DNA of 64,000 nt from Cervus elaphus (taxonomy: Eukaryota > Chordata > Mammalia > Artiodactyla > Cervidae). The stretch lies in the NCBI RefSeq assembly GCF_910594005.1, contig NC_057815.1, positions 82,507,552-82,571,551 of the forward strand, in the 5' to 3' direction. Below are positions 55,049-64,000 of the stretch, one piece after another. Numbering within the stretch: position 1 is the first letter of the stretch; the number at the start of each line of letters is the position of its first letter. The translations under genes were made by a program, and so were the position numbers. The notes below the pieces were generated by a model. That model did not search any database. It was not told the DNA's origin and saw only the letters and a program-made list of their open reading frames with translations.

Positions 55049-55899
55049 CCCTAATGCTGGGCTGGAGGAAGCACATGCTGGAATCAAGATTGATGGGGGA
55101 AATACCAATAACCTCAGATATGCAGATGACACCACTCTGATGGCAGAAAGTGAAGAAGAACTAAAGAGTCTCTTGATGAAAGTGAAAGAGGAGAGAGAAA
55201 AAGTTGGCTTAAAGCTCAACATTCAGAAAACTAAGATCATGGCATCCGGTCCCATCACTTCATGGCAAATAGATGGGAAAACAGTGGCTGACTTCATTTT
55301 TCTGGGCTCCAAAATCACAGCAGATGGTTATTGCAGCAATGAAGTTAAAAGACACTTACTCCTTGGAAGGAAAGTTATGACCAACCTACACAGTATATTA
55401 AAAAGTAGAGACATTACTTTGCCAACAAAGGTCCACCTAGTCAAGGCTATGGTTTTTCCAGTGGTCATGTATGGATGTGAGAATTGGACTATAAAGAAAG
55501 CTGAGTGCCGAAGAATTGATGCTTTTGAACTGTGGTGCTGGAGAAGACTCTTGAGAGTCCCTTGGACTGCAAGGAGATCCAACCAGTCCATCCTAAAGGA
55601 GATCAGTCCTGGGTGTTCATTGGAAGGACTGATGCTGAAGCTGAAACTCCAATGCTTTGGCCACCTGATGTGCAGAGCTGACTCATTGGAAAAGACCCTG
55701 ATGCTGAGAAAGATTGAAGGCAGGAGGGGAAGGGGATGACAGAGAAAGAGATGGTTGGATGGCATCACCGACTTGATGGACATGGGTTTGGGTGAACTCC
55801 GGGAGTTGGTGATGGACAGGGAAGCCTGGTGTCCTGCGGTTCATGGGGTTGCAAAGAGTTGGACATGACTGAGCCACTGAACTGAATTGAACTGAACTC
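55049..55899 (+). mobile_element. BovB LINE with long open frame from RT palm to C terminus
   Basis: Best-kept BovB frame in the window: 235 codons (55032-55739) without a break. It contains YADD at 55119-55130, the block VGLKLNIQKTKIMASGPITS, the thumb, the cysteine-bearing [18 protein letters not shown] region and an Arg/Gly-rich end. The last part and 3' tail (to about 55899) follow in another frame. It lacks the fingers and endonuclease because of 5' truncation. This frame quality suggests a relatively recent copy. Confidence 0.94.
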
Positions 55900-56028
55900 G
55901 ATGAAGAGAGGAAGGGAAGGGAGTCTGGTAAGGAAGAACATCCTGGTGTAGGAAACACAAGTGAAAGTCTTTGAGACAGGAAATAATTAGATATGTCTTA
56001 AGGAATTGCTGGAAGGTCAGTATGATCA

Positions 56029-56243
56029 GGGCTTTCCTGGTGGCTCAGTGTTAAATAATCCTCCTGCCAATGCAAAAGACTCTGGTTCAATCCCTGGGTT
56101 GGGAAAATATCCTGGAGAAGGAAATGGCAACCCACTACAGTATTCTTTTCTGAAAAATCCCATGGACAAAGGAATCTGGCAGGGTACAGTCCATGGGGTC
56201 ACAAAAAACTCAGGTACAATGGAGGGACTAAACAACACAACAA
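56029..56243 (+). mobile_element. Bov-tA SINE
   Basis: Head GGGCTTTCCTGGTGGCTCAG to a tail ending in ACTAAACAACACAACAA. CAGTATGAT (from 56018) and CAGTGTGAT (from 56244) form a target duplication with one mismatch. Confidence 0.93.
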
Positions 56244-56686
56244 CAGTGTGATGAAGGCAGAGTCAGCATAGCTGAAGCAGGAAGGAGTCTAGGTTGGAAA
56301 TTAAGTTACATGAGGCTTTGAAAATGTCAGGGTGTTGGATTCTGTTCTAAATGTGATGCAAACCATAAGAAGATTTTGAGTATGAGAGTGGTTATGATCC
56401 TATTTATAACAGTAGAAGATGAATCTGATAGCTACATGTAGATTAAACAAGATTAGCAGTATACAAACCACTAAGGCTCTCACTGAAATAGTTCCCAGAG
56501 ATGATGGCTCCTTGGATTCCTATACTACTGGTAACAATGAAGACAAGTGGGCTAACAGCACATCCTGAGAGCTGACTTTTCAAGACATATTAACAGGCTT
56601 CAGGAATATAGTAAATATGAAAATAATTGAGGATGACTTCAAAAAGTATGAGCAATTAGATACATGATGAATGCCAAGAAGGGAAT
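56244..56686. other. No gene; unrecognised
   Basis: Nothing supported. Confidence 0.4.
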
Positions 56687-56895
56687 GGCTTCCCTGATGA
56701 CTCTGTGTTAAACAATCTGCCTGCCAATGGAGGAGACATGGGTTTGATCCCTTGTTCAGGAAGATCCTCTGGAGAAAGAAATGGCATATCATGCTAGTAC
56801 CCTTGCCCAGGAAATCATGGACAGAGTAGCCTGGCAGGCTACAGTCCCTGGGGATGCAAAAGAGTTGGGACAAGACTTAGCAACTAAACAACAAC
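56687..56895 (+). mobile_element. Bov-tA SINE
   Basis: Head GGCTTCCCTGATGACTCTG to tail GGGACAAGACTTAGCAACTA and an A-rich end. About 450 bp from the previous copy, same strand. Confidence 0.92.
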
Positions 56896-57013
56896 AAAAG
56901 GAGTTCATTTATACTGGAAGGTAGAGCTATATTTGGGATATGTTAAGCCCGTTTTGTAGAAGATTTAACAGACACTTAGCTATAGGTTCTTAATTGTAAG
57001 GTTCTATAGCACT

Positions 57014-58977
57014 TTGTTGCTCAGTCGTTCAGTCGTGCCCGACACTTTGAGACCCTATGGACAGCAGCACATCAGATTCTCTGTCCTTCATCATCTCCCA
57101 GAGCTTGCTTAAATTGACGTCTATAGAGTTGGTAATGCCATCCAACCATCTTGTCCTCTGTTGTCCCCTTCTCCTCCTGCCTTCTATCTTTCACACCATC
57201 AGGGTCTTTTTCAGTGAGTGAACTCTTTGTATTAGGCGGCCAAAGTATTGGAGCTTCAGCTTTGGCATCGGTTATTCCAATGAATTTCAGGGTTGGTTTC
57301 CTTTAGGCTTGACTATTTTTATCTCCTTGCAGTCCAGGGGACTCTCAAGAGTCTACTCCACACCACAGCTCAAAAGCATTAATTCTTTAGCACTCAGCCT
57401 TCTTTATAGTCCAATTCTCACATCCATACATGACTACTGGAAAAACCATAGCTTTGACTAGATGGACCTTTGTTGGCAAAGTAATGCCTCTGTTTTTTAA
57501 TATGCTGTCTCATTTGGTCATAGCTTTTCTTCCAAGGAACGAGCATCTTTTAGTTTCATGGCTGCAGTCACCATCTGCAGTGATTTTGGAGCCCAAGAAA
57601 ATAAAATCTGTCACTATTTCAATTGTTTCCCCCATCTATTTGCCATGAAGTGATGGGACTGGATGCCATGATCTCAGTTTTTTGAATGTTGAGTTTTAGG
57701 TCAGCTTTTTCACTCCCCTATTTCACTTTCATCAAGAGGTTCTTTAGTTCCTTTTTGCTTTCTTGCATAAGGATGGTGTCATCTGCATATCTAAGGTTAT
57801 TGATATTTTTCCCCCGCAATCTTGATTTTTAACTTGTGCTTCATCCAGCCAAGTATTTCGCATGATGTACTCTGCATATAAGTTAAATAAGCAGGGTGAC
57901 GAAATACAGTCTTGACACACTTCTTTCCCAATTTGGAACCAGTCTGTTATTCTATGTCCAGTTCTAACTGTTGCTTTTCTAAATACAAATTTCTCAGGAG
58001 GCTAGTAAGGTGGTCTGGTATTCCCACCACTTTAAGAATTTTCCACAATTTGTTGTGATCCACACAGTCAAAGGCTTTGGTGTAGTCAATAAAGCAGAAG
58101 TAGATGTTTTTCTGGAACTCTTGCTTTTTTGATGATCCAACGGGTGTTGGCAGTTTGATCGCTATTCCTCTGCCTTTTCTAAATCCAGCTTGAACATCTG
58201 GAATTTCTTGGTTCATGTATGTTGAAGCCTGGCTTGGAGAATTTTGAGCATTACTTTGCAAGCATGTGAGATGAGTGCAATTGTGCAGTAGTTTGAGCAT
58301 TTTTTGGCATCGCCTTTCTTTGGGATTGGAATGAACACTGCCCTTTACCAGTCCTGTGGCCCCTGCTGAGTTTTCCAAATTTGCTGGCATATTGAGTGCA
58401 GCACTTTAACAGAATCATCTTTTAAGATTTGAAATAGCTCAACTAGAATTCCATCACCTCCCCTAGCTTTGTTGGTAGTGATGCTTCCTAAGATCCAATT
58501 GACTTCACATTCCAGAATGTCTGGCTCTAAGTGAGTGATCACACTTCCATGGTTATCTGGGTCATGAAGGTCTTTTTTGTATAGTTCTGTGTAATCTTGC
58601 CACTTCTTCTTAATACCTTCTGCTTCTGTTAGGTCCATACCATTTCTGCCCTTTGTTGTGCCCATCTTTGCATAAAATATTTCCTTGGTGTCTCTAATTT
58701 TTATGATGAGATTTCTAGTCTTTCCCATTCTATTTTTTCCCTCTATTTTTTTGCATTGATCACTGAGGAAGGTTTTCTTATCTCTCCGTGCTATTGTTTG
58801 GAACTCTGCATTCAGATGGGTGTATCTTTCCTTTTCTCATTTGTCTTTCACTTCTCTTCTTTTCACAGCTATTTGTAAGGTCTCCTCAGACAACTGTTTT
58901 GCCTTTTTGCATTTTTTTTTTCTTGAGTATGGTCTTGATCACTGCCTCCTTCACAATGTCTTGAAGCTCAGTCTAGA
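57014..58977 (-). mobile_element. Longest BovB LINE copy, about 1.96 kb, with perfect 13-bp target duplication
   Basis: GTTCTATAGCACT at 57001-57013 and 58978-58990 defines both ends. On the minus strand the encoded order is: the region upstream of RT (frame 58728-58345, with KKWQDYTELYKKDLHDPDNH), RT fingers and motif A (frame 58390-57947, with VQAGFRKGRG and FIDYTKAFDCVDHNKLW), palm YADD at 57789-57778, thumb, C terminus and 3' tail. Several frameshifts and stops separate these frames. It begins after the endonuclease domain, so it is 5' truncated. It is the only copy here that covers the whole RT. Confidence 0.96.
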
Positions 58978-58990
58978 GTTCTATAGCACT

Positions 58991-59829
58991 ACAAGGTATA
59001 AATTTGGGAATTAACTTGTATAATAAGACTGAACGAAATCATTAATGAAGGAAAATATAAATAAGAAAGGAAAGTGATTAGAGATCTGAGCAGGGTCACA
59101 CCAGCATTTAGGATTAAAAAGAAGGACTCCAAGGAAAAGAATGGAGGAGTAGGAAGGGAAGGAGGAAAGAAACACATCAGAGATAAGCTAAATGAATAAC
59201 AATTTTAAGAATATCATCAAATTTTTGGAATACAACTGAGATATGCAATAAGGACTGAGAATTGATCACTGAATTTGGGAAATTGTTATTATTGATCGTA
59301 GTGAAAATAGTGAGCGATGATGACAAGATTCATGGAGCAGACTCAAGTATGAGTTGATGAAATAAATACAGATAATATTAAATATCCCATTGAGATTTTT
59401 ATCAATGGGAAATATATAAGTGCAGCTATTAAGGGGCTATGGAGTCAAGAAAGATATTTTATTGTGTGTGTGTGTGGTTTTTTTTTTCCTGTGATTATGT
59501 TTTTTTCTAAAACTGGGGTCTGCTGGAAATGGAATTTTCTATCATCAGCACCAGTGAATACAGAGTTGTCCTGCTGTTGTATGTACATTAGTATTCTTAG
59601 AAGTAGGTCATTTTGAACTTTGACTCTATCTGATGATTTCTTTTAAAATTTCATGTTCTCTAAATTCTATGTATATCCATTATGAATTGCATTTCCCAGC
59701 CACCTCAGTGAAGACTTCTTTCAATATTCCAGGCTTTATAATCTATTATGTGAGAACATTTATTTCAGTAGTTTTCTTATCCTTATCATATATGACATTT
59801 TATTATTATCTACTTGCTGACATGTTCAC
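58991..59829. other. No gene; unrecognised, with a short TG run
   Basis: A (TG)n run lies at about 59463-59477, followed by a T-rich patch. The frame at 59633-59893 has no motif. Confidence 0.4.
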
Positions 59830-59990
59830 AATATCTAGACCATTAATCTACGGGCTCCAAGGTAAATTTCCTGGGTTTAATCTTCAGCTCTGATATTTTA
59901 TTATTTATGACAACTTTGGCAAGTGTCTTATCATTTCTTAGTCTCAGGTTTCATATATTCAAAATGACAAAAATAATAGTAAGCATATTC
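59830..59990 (+). repeat. MIR SINE
   Basis: TTTCCTGGGTTTAATCTTCA, CTTTGGCAAGTGTCTTATCA, TTAGTCTCAGGTTTCATATA and AAAATGACAAAAATAATAG follow the MIR body. Confidence 0.7.
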
Positions 59991-60479
59991 CAAACTTCTT
60001 TTGAGAATTCCACCAAACAAGTGAAAATACAAATATAACAGCAAGTAAGTAATAAGTAAGTGATAACTTTAGTATTTATATTATAATATGATATTATATT
60101 TTATTATTTAAACTTAGACCACCCCCAGATCCTGGATAATGCTTTTAACAGAACAAATTATAGTTAAATGAAAAAATCAAATTTTCCCAAATATTCATTT
60201 AACTAATTTATTCAACAATGATCTTTTGAGTATTTACATCTTTCATTCATTGTTCTGGACACTTGCTGATAGGCCAACAAAGAACAGCAACAACAAAATG
60301 ATTAAAAATGGCTTTGAAGGAGTTTCCGCAACTTCATGCATACTAAAGTTTCACTTATCTACAATTTCCAAACTCCAACTCTCAAGAAATGGAAAATTGA
60401 TACAAAATGTGAAAGCACTAAAATAAGTCTGTTTGTATAATTATTTATCCCCCAAATATAGGGTGCTAGAGTTGTATAT
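59991..60479. other. No gene; AT-rich, unrecognised
   Basis: Short direct repeats of AAGTAAGTA-type units near 60042-60062; otherwise nothing. Confidence 0.4.
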
Positions 60480-60489
60480 AAAATGCAGT

Positions 60490-60641
60490 GCACTGGGATG
60501 ACCCAGAGGGATGGGATAGGGAGGGAGTTGGGAGGGGGGTTCAGGATGGGGAACACATGTACACCCATGGCGGATTCTAGTCAATATATGGCAAAACCAA
60601 TTCCATGTTGTAAAGTAAAATAAATAAATAATTTAAATTTA
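60490..60641 (+). mobile_element. L1 3' UTR insertion, 152 bp
   Basis: Ruminant L1 3' UTR words (GGGATGACCCAGAGGGATGG, CAGGATGGGGAACACATGTA, TTGTAAAGTAAAATAAATAA). AAAATGCAGT at 60480-60489 and 60642-60651 is the 10-bp target duplication. Extreme 5' truncation leaves only 3' UTR. Confidence 0.93.
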
Positions 60642-60651
60642 AAAATGCAGT

Positions 60652-61081
60652 ATATGATTATATTACCTTAGAAAATTTAAGAAATTCTGAATTCCAATTT
60701 ATAGCTGGCCTCAAAGATGGTAGATAATTCTATGTGTGCTTGTATTATCTAGGCTTCAACTCATTCTACTTATTAGACAGTTATATTTTGAAAGAAATTT
60801 ATTGGAATGTTCATTAAAAGTTCTCATCCTATTCAAACATATCAAAATTTTTTCTGGTAAATGAAGTCTGAGCTTTACTTTCATCATTTTAAAATTTTAC
60901 CTTTGTGGTTATGGCACAAAACCATGATGTATAATATATTTTAGATTTCAGAAAGGATTTATTTTTTAAAAAAAATTAACAAAATTTAGAACAAAATCAT
61001 AAGCCATTTTATTCTGGAATTTGTTTAGGATTGTATGTATAAAACCCAACAATATTCCTTCATGGGGCCACTTTTTAGAGC
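60652..61081. other. No gene; unrecognised
   Basis: Nothing supported. Confidence 0.4.
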
Positions 61082-61252
61082 AGTGGTCCCCAACCTTTTT
61101 GACACCAGGGACATGTCTCCACAGACTAAGATGGGGAATGGTATTGGGATGATTCAAGCACATTACATTTATTGTGCACTCTATTTCTGTTATTGTTGTA
61201 TCAACTCCACCTCAGATCATTAGGCATTAGATCCCAGACTAGTTGGGGAGTA
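61082..61252. mobile_element. hAT-Charlie (MER1-like) element, internally deleted
   Basis: It begins CAGTGGTCCCCAACC and ends near GTTGGGGAGTACAA, eroded inverted ends. The body holds GATTCAAGCACATTACATTT, as in the copy at 79-448, and ATCATTAGGCATTAGATCCC. About 200 bp shorter than that copy. Confidence 0.65.
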
Positions 61253-63329
61253 CAATTTCAGAAAATAAATGTCATAACAGAAAATTTGCATTCTGGTCTA
61301 GAATAGAATCAAAAAGGACTCCATATGGAAAATGTTTACTGCAAAAAATCAAGAACACCCATAGTGACAATGGCTCCTATCCTAACCCAGCTATAATTTT
61401 TATTCACATAACTCAAGTTGCAAGGAAGGTCTTACTTTTCCTTACAACACTAAAAAAGAGTTTGCCACCTGCATCTCACCGCATATCTGTAAATAACAGA
61501 TTGCACCAATTATGTTAGTGTTCTGTTGCTGTGAATTAAAATAAAATGCAGCAGTGGGAAAGATTTATAGGCAAATGCCTCCTTTAGAATTCTAAAGCCG
61601 ATAAGAGAAAAGTATGAGTTATTAAACTGGCTAGAAGCTTTATAGAAAGGCTTGTAATCAAGCTTTGCTTGCACAAAATAAGAAACCTGTGACTAATTTC
61701 AAATAATGTTGTTTGCCTAACAAAATGGGACATTTAAAGGTCAACTTTGTAATGAAAATCTGATTTCAAAGAAAGGAAAATGTTACTTTAGCCTTATATT
61801 TCGTGTAAAATAAAATAAATTGCAGAAAATAAAGTGCAGGTCACCTCTAGAAGTTAAATGTTTCTGGTGACAGTTTAAAATGATGTTTAAAATATGATAG
61901 AAAGTAATTGAAGAGAACCATTAGAACTTCACACTTTAAGTTAAGATAGCCAAAGTCAGACAAACACCAGTTTTATCTTTACCTTGAGCTAAAAGACACA
62001 AACTTTCTAACAATTGTGCTATTACCTTAGTATTATAATTAGCCCCTCTTTACTTCAATTTTATTCTAGAGAAAATAAATTGAGGCAGATAATTACTAAT
62101 TGGGATAGAAAAGGAACTCATAAGAGAGCAATCTGAAATTTTATAGCTTTGAGCACATTAGGTATATTTATTAAGAGAAAACCTTTTTCCCTTTCTCATC
62201 AAAGCTACCCCTTAACTCTCTTCTTTATCTAAATAACTGAAACAGATGGAATCAAGTTCATTTTTTTCAATATCCATATTAAAAAAATAGAAAATCTCTT
62301 CTTTCATTTATGGTTTCAGAGATAAAATTCTGAATCAGTTAAAGAAGAAGAAATATTACAACTGATACCATATTTTAAATAGAATCATAAGAGACCACTG
62401 CGAATGACTGTACACCAAAAGTTTTGAAAATTTAGGAGAACATTTTATAGAATGTGAAGAAGATTCTGTAACAAGTTAAACATGAATTTGTCATAGGAAA
62501 GTGATTTTGTACAAGAAGGGAAAATAAGTTAAAAGGTAAAAATACAAGAAGAAAGAATAAGAAGTGGCCTGGGGAGACAAAAAATATAGACAGGGGAAAC
62601 AATAAATCAATATAGAACTTAAAAGAGAACTTACTAAAAGAGAGGACAGTAAAGAAGAAAACAAACTCCTTTCTATTTATCTGAAGTACTAAAAGCTGAC
62701 AAATAAAGATACTAATATATTGAACACATTCAAAGAAAATTTTGTCTTGTGTCTAAACAAATATCCCTATTCCTTTACTGCTTTTTTAAAAGCCCAATTC
62801 ATCACAACCTGCCTCACACCCTTCAACATCCACAAAGTAAATTTCATTATGTTTTAAGGTGCGTCAGGCTTTAAGTTACTCAAACTAATTTAGTTCTCTA
62901 AATATCCCTAAAATCTGGCTGTGACTATAGCAGTAAAGAATTTTGATGCATTAGGGCAAAGTAGATTAATTATATAGATTTATATGTATTATTTATTCCA
63001 AGGATTAAATAAACCAAGGAAACCTAACACAAATGCTTTTTTTCTCTTACAAACATATTTAGTTCTAGTGTCACATCTGAACCTAAATACCTTGTAGTTT
63101 ACCTGGTTTTGTTTTCTTTGCATTATGTCATTGATTGCTATGTTTATCATTGTCACTGTAGTTCTTGATTTCAGAACTTCATAAAGTAAAAAAATGGATT
63201 TGTTGTGAATTACTGAACTCGTAAATGAAAATTGCATTGTTATTGATATAAGAGCTTGAAAAAATTGTCATAAGATCTAGCAGCACATAGACTCAGAATT
63301 CTTGTTTTGGAAATTGAGCTCATGTACTA
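61253..63329. other. No gene; 2.1 kb of unrecognised AT-rich DNA
   Basis: Frames of up to about 90 codons (61243-61518 plus, 62989-63237 minus) show no motifs. No RNA gene or recognised repeat. Confidence 0.45.
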
Positions 63330-63640
63330 CAAGAACCCTAAGCCCTGGGGAGAGATCACATGGAGGGGAACTAAAATGTTTTGTTCTACAAAACAGATGA
63401 ATTCCCAGCCAACTGTCCACACCTACTGCCCTGCACTTAGAGCCCAAATAGAACTTCAGCCTTAGCCAACAGTGACTATACCTGCCTAAGAAAATTCAAG
63501 AGAAAACTGGCTAGGTGATTCTAGACAACACAGAGACTATAGAGGATAAATATAATATTATTTGTTTAAAGCCATCAAGTTTTGATGTGGTCTATTTTGC
63601 AGCAGTAGATAACTAAGCCATATGCATTTCAGGAAATGTA
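63330..63640 (+). mobile_element. MaLR/MLT1-type LTR fragment
   Basis: In order: GAGATCACATGGAGGGGAAC, CCAGCCAACTGTCCACACC, TTTAAAGCCATCAAGTTTTG, and TTTTGCAGCAGTAGATAACT. This is the order of an MLT1-type LTR up to its 3' end. Diverged and non-coding. Confidence 0.65.
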
Positions 63641-64000
63641 TCATGGCATATAAAGACTATTACCACATACCTCAGATTTAATGTATAATGTTATTAAATG
63701 TTTTTTTATGCAGTTAAAATAAACATATATTCTTCAAGTGTGTGGTATGCTCTGTATATGCTCCTGAAGTTAATTTAGTAAATTGTGTTAAGATCTTTTT
63801 AGCCCAGAAAGGATATTTGTTCAGAAATATTTCTATTTGTATTCATCTATGAATGATATTTTCACTTGGAATAGAATTCTGGGTAAATAGTTATTTTAGA
63901 TCAGCTTTTCAAAGATATAATCTTTTTAGTTTTGAGGATTAGTAGGCTGACTATTATGCTGTTGGTCATTCAAAAATAATGCATTTTTTTTCTAATTGTC
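63641..64000. other. No gene; unrecognised to the window end
   Basis: The words from about 63790 (TTAGCCCAGAAAGGATATTTG) could be old L1, but this is not established. Confidence 0.35.

Noticed and set aside
1681..56895. tRNA-like heads of Bov-tA copies as tRNA genes
   Set aside because: They have box A and B-like words but no intact cloverleaf or anticodon arm, and they belong to a dispersed SINE.
1..64000. A prokaryotic-type operon, phage or defence system
   Set aside because: There are no ribosome-binding sites, no dense same-strand ORFs and no phage or plasmid genes. The repeat content is ruminant throughout.

Overview
The window is nuclear DNA of a ruminant, almost certainly a bovid. 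The evidence is about ten BovB (RTE) LINE copies and about 23 Bov-tA SINEs, a SINE type made of a tRNA-derived head and a BovB-derived tail. Ruminant L1 3' ends and older eutherian repeats (MIR, L2, MaLR-type LTRs, hAT-Charlie, Tigger) are also present. The background is AT-rich. I see no intact host gene, no RNA gene, no CRISPR array and no bacterial or viral operon, so this reads as a gene-poor intergenic or intronic stretch. Family names come from recognising consensus-like words by eye; no database search was run.

Layout. 1-5.4 kb: hAT element, old L1 pieces, three Bov-tA. 5.4-10.7 kb: L1 3' end, a 1-kb BovB, a Bov-tA with a perfect 13-bp target-site duplication (TSD), and a BovB nested inside another BovB. 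11-15 kb: MIR, a MaLR-type LTR with an internal tandem duplication, a minus-strand L1, and a GC-rich unidentified island. 15.3-18.9 kb: an old L1 split by a Bov-tA and by a 2.15-kb younger L1. 19-30.4 kb: BovB and Bov-tA copies among unrecognised AT-rich sequence. 31.4-34.3 kb: a separated 56-bp duplication, a Bov-tA nested in a Bov-tA, a 63-bp L1 tail insertion, and a solo LTR flanked by a perfect 76-bp duplication. 34.5-41 kb: L1, Bov-tA, BovB, an LTR-like segment and microsatellites. 41.2-43.5 kb: an insertion cluster holding a 5'-inverted processed PSIP1 pseudogene. 45-48.2 kb: an L2 split by a 2.4-kb L1 that has a twin-priming inversion. 48-64 kb: MIRs, a Tigger remnant with a piece of transposase, two large BovB copies, an L1 tail, a second hAT copy and a MaLR-type LTR.

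The open frames are fragments of retrotransposon ORFs, their antisense shadows, or chance frames in AT-rich DNA. The units work together only as mobile DNA. BovB supplies machinery for Bov-tA. L1 supplies machinery for its own truncated copies and for the PSIP1 retrocopy. TSDs and nesting give the order of several insertions. The strongest oddities are the 76-bp duplication around the solo LTR, the twin-primed PSIP1 copy, the twin-primed L1 whose open frame crosses its inversion point, an apparent poly(A)-only insertion, and the GC-rich island.
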